Shown: piece by piece, positions 43,770 through 53,785 of the stretch
How positions within the stretch are numbered: the first letter of the stretch is position 1
Layout of the letters: each line of letters opens with the position of its first letter
NCBI GenBank assembly: GCA_947561395.2
Contig: OX387183.1
Span: 38,794,901-38,858,900, forward strand
Reading direction: 5' to 3'
DNA from: Buxus sempervirens
Taxonomy: Eukaryota > Streptophyta > Magnoliopsida > Buxales > Buxaceae
DNA: 64,000 nt
Translations under genes and position numbers: made by a program
Notes under the pieces: model-generated
What the model was told of the DNA's origin: nothing
Databases searched by the model: none
Seen by the model: only the letters and a program-made list of their open reading frames with translations

Positions 43770-44226
43770 TGTAGACACCCCAAAATTGCATGATTTTTGA
43801 TAAATCTTGAAAGAAAGAAATATTTTATTAGAATTTTCAATTCTTAGCATTGGGTTTGAGATCCTTAACCCATTTGAATCCAAAACCACAAAGGAAAAGG
43901 CCCAAATTCAATCTTTTGCGCAAAGTCAAACTTTTTCCAGTTGAATTTTGTTGACTTTTGACCCCCCAAGAATGAAATATTTTTTAATACAAGATTTCAA
44001 GATAATTTTTCTCGGTAATCAGGTTTTTAGCAATGTTATTGCATAACTGAATTTTTTGAGCCTTTAAATCTTGAAAAATACCTTGGTATTAACATGTTGA
44101 ATCTTTTTACAAGACCTGAAAAACCGGAATTTAGCCTTGAACTAGAAAGTTAACTTTTTATTCACTTGGAATTTGGGTCTGGAACTATTTTTAATTGATT
44201 CAAATTTGGGGGGGGGGGGTGTTTGC

Positions 44227-44309
44227 TTATTTACATGTAATATCTTAAGTGAATAGAGATTAAAAAAATATGAGGACATTTACTTAAATGATATTACATG
44301 TAAATAAGT
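44227..44309. repeat. Perfect 19-bp inverted repeat in the LTR U3
   Basis: CTTATTTACATGTAATATC at 44227-44245 is matched exactly by its reverse complement at 44291-44309, with a 45-bp loop. It lies just after the G-run. Confidence 0.9.
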
Positions 44310-44622
44310 ATTGCAACTGTGCTGATGTTGTTAACATGTGCTGGCCGCATTAAGTATGCGGATTGGTCTTGAACGCATTTTATATGCAGTCAAGGCATGA
44401 CCGCAATATATATGTGGTCACGGGCAATTTTGAGAGAATTTGCAAATACTCGATTTCTGAGCCTTATTTTCACTCTTACCTCTATCTAGGAGATTTGAAT
44501 TCCTCTTTTTATCCTCCGTGGTTTATTAGATTTACTCCAACTCATGTTTTAAAACTGATTTGGAACATTCTAGAACCCTACTTTGGCATACCCTTGGGAC
44601 CAACCATGCCCCTGGGTTTGCC

Positions 44623-44630
44623 TATAAATA
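44623..44630 (+). promoter_or_regulatory. TATA box of the 43770 LTR
   Basis: TATAAATA in the context GCCTATAAATAGAGGG, nearly the same context as the minus-strand box at 35749-35756. It is followed about 95 bp later by a splice-donor consensus. Confidence 0.7.
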
Positions 44631-45214
44631 GAGGGTCTCTCCTTAAGCAAGGGGCTGAGAATTGAAGCTAGAAGAGCTCCAAGTGAAGAAGGAAACCCCT
44701 GCTTCTCTGCTTTCTCAAATCCAGGTAAGCATTTCTTCTTTTTTCTTTTCTTTTCTTTCTCTAGGATTATTCTGTCTTCTAATTTTTCTGTAGAATAAGG
44801 CCTATGTATGGTTGTAACCCCAAACTACCTCCAAGTACCTCAAGACTACTCTCTAGCCGTAAAACGTGAAAAGAGAGCTAGGGGAAAGGAGAACAGGTAG
44901 ATCCGTAGGATAGACCCCTATGTGTTGTAATCCTTGATATGTGTCTTTTAATACTTTGTTTGTATTATGTGATTGTTTATTTCTGAAATATGGAGGAATA
45001 CCATGGATCTATGCTGTTCATAGCATTAGATCTCATTTTCCTCCTAGAGTTTTGATTTTTCACACAACTACACCCACTGCATTGTTTTCTTTCTTTTGGT
45101 TATTATTAGGCTAGGATTTTGGATCTACCATGATCAATATGGTAGATTTGAAATCAGAAGCCTTAAAGTAACATCTAGGGTTTCATGAGGTGATTTTCAA
45201 GTTATTTTTAATTT

Positions 45215-45700
45215 TTGAGAGATGATCCTATGGTCTAAACTCTCCCTTTTGATGTTTTTCATCAACATGGGTGTATCTGATTTAAATCTCTCAACTAACG
45301 AGAGATCTGGACTAGATCTGTACACTAGATTGTTCAGGTTTAATTCGTCAATATTTTGTTAAAAGATTTTTAATCTTTTAGATAGGATCCTATGGTCTAA
45401 ACTCTCCCTTTTGATGTTTTTCATCAACATGGGTGTATCTGATTTAGATCTCTCAACTAATGAGAGATCTGGACCAAATCTGTACCCTAGATTGTTCAGG
45501 TTTAATTCCTCAATATTTTGTTAAAAGATTTTTAATCTTTGAGAGAGGATCCTGTGGTCTAAACTCTCCCTTTTGATGTTTTGATCAACATGGGTGTATT
45601 TGATTTAGATCTCTCAACTAATGAGAGATCCGAACCAGATCTATACCCTAGATTGTTCAGGTTAAATTCCTCAATATTTTGTTAAAAGATTTTTAGCTTT
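45215..45700 (+). repeat. Three tandem 161-163-bp repeats in U5
   Basis: Units start near 45224, 45385 and 45548 (GATCCTATGG, GATCCTATGG, GATCCTGTGG). Each contains two small hairpins, TGATG-CATCA and AGATCTCTC/GAGAGATCT; the latter is a perfect 9-bp stem at 45446-45470 in the middle unit. Confidence 0.9.
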
Positions 45701-46116
45701 TATTATGTAGTTCCAAGATTATAAGGATTTAACTTAAAGCTAGTTTTTTTTAAGTTTTTCCTTTATGTTTGTTTTCTTTATCTTGATTTTACTCAATCAT
45801 GAAACCCTAGAAATGGTGCATTCATTGGAAGGATCTAGAATTAATTGGATTATTCATAAGGAAAAACCATACATCCCTTTTTTGTTTTCTTCCATACTTT
45901 AGCATGGTTTTTGTTAGCAAGCCTTTTTCTAGTATGAACAACACTTGGCAACCACCTTGTGTGGAAGAATAGGGGTGCCTAACACCTTCCCCTATTCATA
46001 ACTTAATCTCTTTACCCATTTCTGGTTTTTTTTAATTTTAAAGTAGAGTTATTTTTACTCTAGTTTTGCCTTTTGTATTTTATTTGATTATTTTGGTGTC
46101 CATTCACACCTAAACA

Positions 46117-46211
46117 GAATGGTGGCAACTCTTCTTTTTTATGAATCCCGTGTGATGATAGGAAGTCATTGAATTGATTTTCCATTTCTCACACCAAGTT
46201 AAGATCCTATT
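46117..46211 (+). other. PBS-like leader after the Tat-like LTR
   Basis: 'gaatggtggcaactc' at 46117-46131 is echoed at 53486-53500 and, inverted, at 61765-61780, each time just past the LTR end. This is where the tRNA primer-binding site sits in Tat elements; the primer tRNA was not determined. The internal sequence stops after about 95 bp. Confidence 0.55.
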
Positions 46212-46420
46212 CTCTCTTTATTCTTTTTCTTACATTCCAGCACTCTCTCCTTCTACCTTTCTGTAGAATAAGACCCTTGTGTGTGCTTGGAGCCCCAAAC
46301 CACTTCTAAAGTACCTAAGAATCCTCTCTAGCCATAAAACGTGAAGAGAGAGCTTGGGGAAAAGGAAGTTGGAACGGAACCATAGGCTCAGAACCCATCT
46401 TGAATGATGTATTTGGATAT
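46212..46420 (+). mobile_element. Left piece of an older Tat-like LTR lacking U3
   Basis: Begins inside the R/U5 region ('ctttctgtagaataag', as at 44790 and inverted near 35560). It is interrupted at 46420 by the copia element and resumes at 51910. Confidence 0.7.
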
Positions 46421-47514
46421 TGAAAAACGGGGTTTTGACTCTAACAACACCTAGAGGGGGGTGAATAGGTGTAGCACAGCGGAATAAAATTTTTCTATCA
46501 ATTAAAGACAAGTCCTTAATTAATAGGCATGAACAAATCCTCAAGGTAATTCCAGAAAATCAAATAACTAATCAAAAGCAATAAACAAGCCACCCAAATT
46601 GCAAGCAAATAATTAAAGCATGTAAAGTAAGACAAAACAAGCAATTTGGTGACGAAGGGAAAACTCTATGAGAACTCTCACTAGAGAAAAACCCTCCGGG
46701 CTATGCAGGAGCCACCTAAAAGATCCAATATGAAAAGAAGACTTACAACCTGTAGTTCAGACGACTCAACATCCCTATGCTAGACTCTGCAACTCACAGA
46801 CTTGAAAGTATTTGAGGAACTCCTCAGATTTGCTCCACAGCAACACTTCAGAACTCTGAAGATCTTCTCACACGATCACCCAAACGAACTCACCTGGTAT
46901 TTGTAGGAACTCCCACGATCAATCTCTCAAACCCGAAACTCCAAGGTAGAGGAAGGAAGAAGAAAAGAAAGGTTTTATGGCTCAAAAGATGAAAACCTAG
47001 AAGAAGGGTTTTCAGAAGAGAAAAGGATATTTAGGGCTTCTAAAACGTGGCTCTCTTAGGTTTAGAAGGTCCCTAATCCTATTTAAAGGTTCCCCAAAAA
47101 GTTTGAAGTCAATCCGAATTGAAACGAGTAAGTTATGTAATTTTTCGTAACTTTTCTGAAATTTTGCTGTTTGAACGTTCGAACGCTCAGCAAACGTTCA
47201 GCAAACGTTGCCCTTTAAAACTTGAACGTTCGAACGGACAGAGAACGTTGGTCGAACGCTAGTCTCGGGTTTGTCTGCAGAACATGAACGTTCGAACGCT
47301 CAGCAAACGTTCAGCAAACGTTGCTCTCCAGAAATTGAACGTTCGAACGGACAGAGAACGTTGATCAAACGTTGGGCATAACTTCTTCAATTTGACTCCG
47401 ATTTTGACGCCGTTTGAACCATGTCTTCTTGGACTCAACCTAAACATTCTAAACACACTTAAACACATTCTTTTTGACACTGAATTAAGCCAAACTAAAA
47501 TATTAAACCTTACA
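46421..47514 (-). repeat. 3' LTR of the copia-type element
   Basis: On the minus strand it starts TGTAAGGTTTAATA and ends CCCCGTTTTTCA. Four copies of GAACGTTCGAACG (47173, 47224, 47286, 47337) lie 130-340 bp from the LTR start, in U3. TTTAAATAGG near 47080 is a plausible TATA element. Confidence 0.92.
47173..47349. promoter_or_regulatory. Four GAACGTTCGAACG palindromes in U3 of the copia LTR
   Basis: Starts are spaced 51, 62 and 51 bp apart, so a 113-bp block carrying two copies was duplicated. GAAnnTTC is the core of heat-shock factor binding sites. The second LTR has the same four at 51563, 51614, 51676 and 51727. Function is inferred only. Confidence 0.6.
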
Positions 47515-47529
47515 AACTCCCCCTTTGGC
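47515..47529 (-). other. Polypurine tract of the copia-type element
   Basis: The minus strand reads GCCAAAGGGGGAGTT just before the LTR start, the usual copia form. Confidence 0.88.
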
Positions 47530-48960
47530 TATTCAGTGACAAAACCTATACACCATATAAAAAACAGAGAATCCATGACATTGTGAACCACCAAGCAATG
47601 TCTTGGATTAAACAAACTCAAACACAACCTATCTACACTAACCTAGATAGACCAAGCTTGAATTTGAAACCTGTAACCTGTAACAACTCAAAGAAAACAA
47701 ATACCTTGTGAAACGCATGAGGAATAAAAAAAATAACAATACGCAATTCACATTCAATTCAATCATCAATCATCAAAGCTCCCCCTTAGAAATACCTACT
47801 CCCCAAAGGAAATAGAGAGGCCAAAAACACAAACTCCCCCTCAAAACTTGACAAGTTTAGAAGAAGTACAAGCATTAACTCAAATGGCTAGAATAGATAA
47901 CAAAGTGGAAGACTTTAAGGAAGACATACTTAAAAAAATTCCAGATTTCACTTAAAAACATCAAGCTTCCAATGAAACCAACTCAACCACATGTAAAAAA
48001 CACTCTAAAAACATGATGAATCATATCCCAAGCACAATTTCATAAAAACTCAAAATTTTTATATTTTTGAGAACTTTGTCACCCAAAATTCAAGTTTTTA
48101 CAAAGTTAAAAACAATAATCCGAAATAACTACACAATAATATAATTAAATCACCAAGTGTGCTTGCGTGTAAGTGCAAAACCAAATACAACAAGTTTGCC
48201 TAAATAGGAACTTGGTAAGGAGGATTTGGTCATTTATCAAGAAATCACAATATTACTCAAGTCTCTCTATGAGTTAAAAAGAACTCCCTTCATGAATATT
48301 TTAAAGACCTAAGCATTATTTTATTGAAATTTTCTCCCCCTGTTTCTTACAATTCTTTTTGCACAAAGAGTAGTGTTCCTTAAAATATCTGAGTTTACAG
48401 CTTATTCCATGGTTATACTCCTTGTGATTCTCTTTTCTTTTTGAACTCAATATTTGTGGGGTTTACATTTCATCCCAGAGTTCTTTTCATACAACTTTTT
48501 TTCTTTTAAACAAAAGGAAGAAATTTCTTTTTAACACAAGGTCATATGCTAGGATCTTTTTAACTTAAGATAGAGAAGAGTAAATCAAGGATTGCCTATC
48601 CACACACTCACCGAAAAAGAAAAATTAAGCTTGCTTAAATGTATTTGGGGTGTGCAAGTGAAGTGCAAAACACACTAAGAGATCAATCAACCTTTGTGCA
48701 TTTATATGAGATCATTGAAATAGATTTTGCAAAACAATTCTTTTAAGCAATTAATTCTCTCAATATAAAAATGTATTGTTTTCACAAACACATGCTCATG
48801 ACACGAATCACCAAAAATAAAAAGAATGGAAAATCTTTTTGTATTTTTTCTGAACAATTTTAAATCAAAAAACCAGAAAAATAAAAACAAAAGAAAACAT
48901 GCATGCAAAGGGTAAGATAAGCAATATAAACAGGGCCAATGCATGCAACACAAAACCTAC
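47530..48960 (-). other. Gene-free internal region where copia pol is missing
   Basis: AT-rich sequence with short open frames only and no copia pol motifs (no integrase zinc finger, no YVDD-type RT block). It separates the gag stop from the PPT. Confidence 0.65.
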
Positions 48961-50766
48961 TCAAGTAAGAGTAGTCAAATCACTCTTCTTCACCCAAACT
49001 TGTTGGTTAGAAGATGATTTCTTGGTCAAGGAAACTAGTTGTTCAGAAAGAAGTCTAGTTTGTTCAGCTAAAACCTTGACTTGTTTAGACAAATCCACAT
49101 TGGATTTTCTAGAAGGAGAATTCCAAGATTTAGTAAGCTTTTCTCCTAATTTCCAGCAATTAGGTCTTATGTGACCTAGAACACCACAATGGTGGCAAGT
49201 GGGAATGAATTTCTGAGATTGAGATTCCCTATTAAAAGATGCCTTAGGTTTAGACTTTTTGAACTTTTGGTTAGGCCTTTTTGCCTTTTTGGTCTTTGAA
49301 GATGAAGGAGCATCCTGAAATCCTAAACCTCTCTTATCAGTCACTGTTTGATTCATACCAAGCATGTGATCAAGCTTTTGAGAACCAGAAGAGAAGTTTT
49401 GCAACAGAAATTTGGAATCTTCTAACTCAGATTTCAGAGACATGTTTTGAGACTCAAGGGTTTCAATCTTCAACTTCAACTCACCAACATGTGAAGTAGA
49501 CTCATCCAATTTAACTTGAAGTCCTTCCTTTACAAGTTCTACTTCATTGAGCTTTTTGAGAAAGACCTTGTTTTGTTTCTTTATTTTCAGGCTTTCATTA
49601 AAAAGCTTTTCATAAGCCTCTTCAAGGCTTTCCTCATCTTCAGACTCACTTTGAGAACCAATATTATTCTCAAGTTGTGTTGAGTCTTGAAGAGTATTTC
49701 CCTCATCACTTCCCACTATAGAAGTGAAGGCCATGTAGTTTGAACCCTCTTCAGATACGAAGTCCTTCTCATGTTCAGATTCAGTCTCACTATCAGACAG
49801 GGTAGCATTCATTGCTTTCCCACTTCCCTTACCTTTCAATTTCTTGTAAGTAGGACATTCAGCTCTTATGTGGCCAAGCCCTTGGCAACCATGACACTTT
49901 ACCTGCTGAGTTGTGTTTTCATGAATGTCTTTGGTTTCCCTAGGTTCTTTCCAAACTTTCATCTCCTTGCTAGAAGTCCCCCTAGACCATTCATTGCCCT
50001 TTTTGTTTTTCCTAATCTTAAACATCTTTCTAAAACTCTTTACAAATTCGGCAATTTCCTCATCATCCACCTCATCATCAGACTCATTAAAAGTCTTTCC
50101 TTTCATGACTCTAAGAGCAATGGATTTGCTCTTTTTGGATTGAGGTAAGGTAAGCTCATAGGTTTGAATTGATCCTATTAGGTCTTCAACCCTAATTTTG
50201 TCAATGTCTTTGCTTTCCTCTATGGCTGTTACCTTGGGTATAAACCTCTCAGGGAGAGACCTAAGGATTTTTCTCACAACTCTGTTTGGAGGAATTTTGT
50301 CACCAAGGTTGAAACTAGAATTCACTATGTCACTGAGTTTGGCATAAAACTCATCAAAGGGTTCATCCTCTCCCATCTTCAATTCTTCAAACCTAGTGAT
50401 GAGCATCTGTAACTTAGAATTCTTCACGAGGACAGTTCCCTCATGAGTGGTTTCCAGAATTTCCCAAATTTCTTTACCGGTTTGACAAGTGGACACCCGT
50501 TTGAACTCATCAACAGAAATTGCACTAAAGAGTGCATTGACACCTTTACTATTGTGGTTGACTTCAATTAACTCTTCCCTAGTGTATTGGCTTGGGTCTT
50601 TGGGTTTAATCTCACCATCTATGGTAATAGTGGGTGGAGACCATCCTCTCTCAACACTTCCCTAAACCCTTTCATCAATAGCCTTAAGATAGGCTCTCAT
50701 ACGAACTTTCCAATATGCATAATTACCACCATCAAAGAAGGGTGGGGCAGAGGAAGACTTGTCCAT
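48961..50766 (-). pseudogene. Copia-type gag with two zinc knuckles, one premature stop
   Basis: Coding starts at ATG 50766 (MDKSSSAPPFFDGGNYAYWK), which follows the PBS closely. It runs in one frame to a stop at 48961, about 600 codons, broken only by TAG at 50662-50664 (codon 35), where relatives usually have tryptophan; one G-to-A change explains it. The 511 codons from 50496 are open. Domains: the UBN2/gag-polypeptide capsid fold (DFYAKL-type FDEFYAKLSDIV, RILRSLP-type KILRSLPERF), an acidic stretch, a first zinc knuckle CHGCQGLGHIRAEC near residue 290, a serine/glutamate-rich part, a coiled coil (KIKKQNKVFLKKLNEVE...), a basic stretch, and a second knuckle CHHCGVLGHIRPNC near residue 525. 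Gag packages element RNA in cytoplasmic particles. No pol is fused or follows. Apart from the stop, the frame is intact. Confidence 0.88.
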
Positions 50767-50793
50767 GACTAAATAGAGTCAAGGATCTGGTTA

Positions 50794-50810
50794 CCCGCTC
50801 CGATACCAAT
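50794..50810 (-). other. Primer-binding site, tRNA-Met type
   Basis: The minus strand reads ATTGGTATCGGAGCGGG directly after the 5' LTR. TGGTATCGGAGC is one base from the standard tRNA-Met complement. Confidence 0.88.
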
Positions 50811-51904
50811 TGAAAAACAGGGTTTTGACTCTAACAACACCTAGACGGGGGTGAATAGGTGTAGCACAGCGGAATAAAATTTTTCTATCAATTAAAGACA
50901 AGTCCTTAATTAATAGGCATGAACAAATCCTCAAGGTAATTCCAGAAAATCAAATAACTAATCAAAAGCAATAAACAAGCCACCCAAATTGCAAGCAAAT
51001 AATTAAAGCATGTAAAGTAAGACAAAACAAGCAATTTGGTGACGAAGGGAAAACTCTATGAGAACTCTCACTAGAGAAAAACCCTCCGGGCTATGCAGGA
51101 GCCACCTAAAAGATCCAATATGAAAAGAAGACTTACAACCTGTAGTTCAGACGACTCAACATCCCTATGCTAGACTCTGCAACTCACAGACTTGAAAGTA
51201 TCTGAGGAACTCCTCAGATTTGCTCCACAGCAACACTTCAGAACTCTGAAGATCTTCTCACACGATCACCCAAACGAACTTGCCTGGTATCTGTAGGAAC
51301 TCCCACGATCAATCTCTCAAACCCGGAACTCCAAGGTAGAGGAAGGAAGAAGAAAAGAAAGGTTTTATGGCTCAAAAGATGAAAACCTAGAAGAAGGGTT
51401 TTCAGAAGAGAAAAGGATATTTAGGGCTTCTAAAACGTGGCTCTCTTAGGTTTAGAAGGTCCCTAATCCTATTTAAAGGTTCCCCAAAAAGTTTGAAGTC
51501 AATCCGAATTGAAACGAGTAAGTTATGTAATTTTTCGTGACTTTTCTGAAATTTTGCTGTTTGAACGTTCGAACGCTCAGCAAACGTTCAGCAAACGTTG
51601 CCCTTTAAAACTTGAACGTTCGAACGGACAGAGAACGTTGGTCGAACGCTAGTCTCGGGTTTGTCTGCAGAACATGAACGTTCGAACGCTCAGCAAACGT
51701 TCAGCAAACGTTGCTCTCCAGAAATTGAACGTTCGAACGGACAGAGAACGTTGATCAAACGTTGGGCATAACTTCTTCAATTTGACTCCGATTTTGACGC
51801 CGTTTGAACCATGTCTTCTTGGACTCAACCTAAACATTCTAAACACACTTAAACACATTCTTTTTGACACTGAATTAAGCCAAACTAAAATATTAAACCT
51901 TATA
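50811..51904 (-). repeat. 5' LTR of the copia-type element
   Basis: 1094 bp, the same length as the other LTR. On the minus strand it starts TATAAGG (TGTAAGG in the other LTR) and ends CCTGTTTTTCA. It carries the four U3 palindromes at 51563-51739. Confidence 0.92.
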
Positions 51905-51909
51905 GATAT

Positions 51910-53486
51910 GCATATTGATTTTGTGTTGATTGTTATTTTGGTGTGATCTGGAGAGGATACAAGGATCCATGCTCTTTATAGCATTGGATCCCAATCTTCT
52001 CCTAAAATCAGATTTTCTACACAATCACACACATATCACTTCCTTTTGTTAAGAATAGGCTTAGATCTTGGATTCACAATGCTCAATATGGTAAATCTGA
52101 GATCAATGGCCTTAGAGCAAATTCCTAGGACTTCATGAGTTCATTTTAGTGATTTCAATCTTTGAGAGAAGACGCTATGGTTTAAACTCTCTATTTCAAG
52201 CTTTTGCTTTAATATGGATGAACTTAGCTCTTCCTCTCCAACTAAGTTCTCATCCTAAAAGCTGTTTTAAGCATCTTTCTAATTCAATGCTAGTATTTTC
52301 AAGTCAGTTTAATCGAATCCATTGCACACATACACTACTTTTGCTCACTTTATCAAAACTTTACAAATCTTGACTAAACCTGTACTTCGTCTTAGATCAG
52401 TTATAACTTCATCATCTGGATGAATTTTTTGAGTGATTCCAAAGACTTGTGTTAGGTGAAGATGTCCAGTTTGTGTCTTTAAAATTTCAGCAAATTATAT
52501 GGAACCAATTTTTGATACCATCTTATCAAAGTCGACAGGTCAGTTCAGATCAAATTACTAAACTTATCACTTTGATCGAGCACCAATTACTCATTTTAAA
52601 TCCGATTTAAGTGATTTTAATCTCTGTGCTTTCCTTTATGAGTCTACTTTCAAATCCAATTGGTTTCAAGGGTTTTCACTTTGATTTGTGTCTTGTGTAT
52701 TTGATTGACTCAGAGCTGTTCAGTAGCAGAGTTCAAAGTTAATCTGTGATCCTCTAGGCAAGTTTGAGAGAGCACACAAGTCACAAATGGATGAAGTTTT
52801 GTGTGAGGCCTATTCCATTCGAAAGATGGCACCTCATACTTCATTCATGCAAATTTTCAAGGATTTATATTGAGCCAATCTCCACAAATAGACTTTCAAA
52901 GTTGGCCGCTTGTCGCTTTTGCAGATTTACAACAGTAGATTTGAGTAAATATTTCTCTTTCGTTTTAAATTGGATTGGGCTGATTTTTTTTTACTGAGTC
53001 TTCTACTTCATGTCAGCTTTCAAATGGCTTTAGTTTCGTTCGATTTGAGTTTAAATCAAAGGATTTATGATGGATTGAAGTTTTCGAGTTAGAATGGCTT
53101 GACCTTATGTCAATATATATTTCCAGATTTGTTTTGATTTACTTTTATTCAAGTTTTACTTTGATTTTCACTTAATCATGATGTCCTAGAGGTGATACAC
53201 TCATGGAGAGAGTCTAGGACCAATTGGACTACTCTTGTGAGAAAATCACACAAGTGTTTGATCCTTTTTAAGCACTTTTGGATGATGTTAGTTAGCAAGC
53301 AATTATTTGAGCATGAACAACATATGGCAACCATCTTGTGTGGATGAGTGAGGGTGCCTAACACCTTCCCCCACTCATAACCTAATCCCCTTACCTGATC
53401 TCTGGATTTAACTATGAATTAGAGCTACTTTCGGCTCCATTTTCCCTTTTTTATGATCACTATGGTGTCCATTCACACCTTAAGTT
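51910..53486 (+). mobile_element. Right piece of the older Tat-like LTR
   Basis: Continues from 46420 after the copia insertion. It parallels 44940-46110 ('ggatccatgctctttatagcattgg', 'gtgcctaacaccttcccc', 'gtgtccattcacacc') and is matched in reverse by 34350-35330. It ends near 53486 before 'gaatggtggtgactcc', the PBS-like leader. No reading frames. Confidence 0.75.
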
Positions 53487-53643
53487 GAATGGTGGTGACT
53501 CCAACCCTTTATAAACTCCATGTGATGATTAGGAAGTCATCTAGGTGATTTTCCATGTCTCATACCCTTACAAACCTTGCAAAGTATAGAAGACTCGTAT
53601 AGAAGTATTTTCAACAAATGCAAGAATAGTTTTATTACAATTG
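53487..53643 (+). other. Short leader remnant after the LTR
   Basis: 'ggtggtgactccaaccc' followed by 'catgtgatgattaggaagtcat', as at 46120-46170. After about 90 bp the element sequence fades. Confidence 0.5.
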
Positions 53644-53785
53644 AAATCCTATGGATCCTTTATCTAGACTCCTTATGTGGATCCTCCACAAGATTGTGCC
53701 ATGTGCCCCTTCAAGCATTTAAGAACATGGCACAATCTTGTGGAGGATTCACATAAGGAGTCTAGATAAAGGATCCATAGGATTT
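53644..53785. repeat. Near-perfect hairpin, 61-bp arms and 20-bp loop
   Basis: Arms 53644-53704 and 53725-53785 are reverse complements with one mismatch (GTGGATCC versus GTGAATCC). They start AAATCCTATGG and end CCATAGGATTT. No clear TSD was seen outside. It could be a young foldback/MITE element or a small-RNA-producing hairpin. Confidence 0.9.

Larger units (their letters stand above)
43770..46116 (+). mobile_element. Tat-like LTR, about 2347 bp, PPT on left and PBS-like sequence on right
   Basis: Starts TGTAGACACCCCAAAATTGCA and ends CACACCTAAACA. Features in order: a 12-G run (44208-44219), a perfect 19-bp inverted repeat (44227-44245 and 44291-44309), three GCAT palindromes (44345-44415), a TATA box (44623-44630), a CAG|GTAAGC donor (44725-44726), and three tandem 161-163-bp repeats (45215-45700). 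On its right 'gaatggtggcaactc' resembles the conserved leader after Tat 5' LTRs. It can thus be read as a 3' LTR of the gag element and as a 5' LTR of a following internal region, which suggests a tandem LTR-internal-LTR arrangement. Confidence 0.82.
46421..51904 (-). mobile_element. Young gag-only Ty1/copia-type element, TSD GATAT
   Basis: Two 1094-bp LTRs (46421-47514 and 50811-51904) flank a 3.3-kb internal region. GATAT lies at 46416-46420 and 51905-51909. On the minus strand the order is 5' LTR (50811-51904), PBS (50794-50810), gag, about 1.4 kb without genes, PPT (47515-47529), 3' LTR. I count about nine base differences between the LTRs by eye (under 1%), so insertion is recent. No protease, integrase, RT or RNase H was found, so it must depend on another element for movement. 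Confidence 0.93.

Noticed and set aside
47259..47480. 73-codon ORF present in both copia LTRs (again at 51649)
   Set aside because: Lies across the duplicated U3 palindromes; the identity reflects LTR identity, not a conserved protein.
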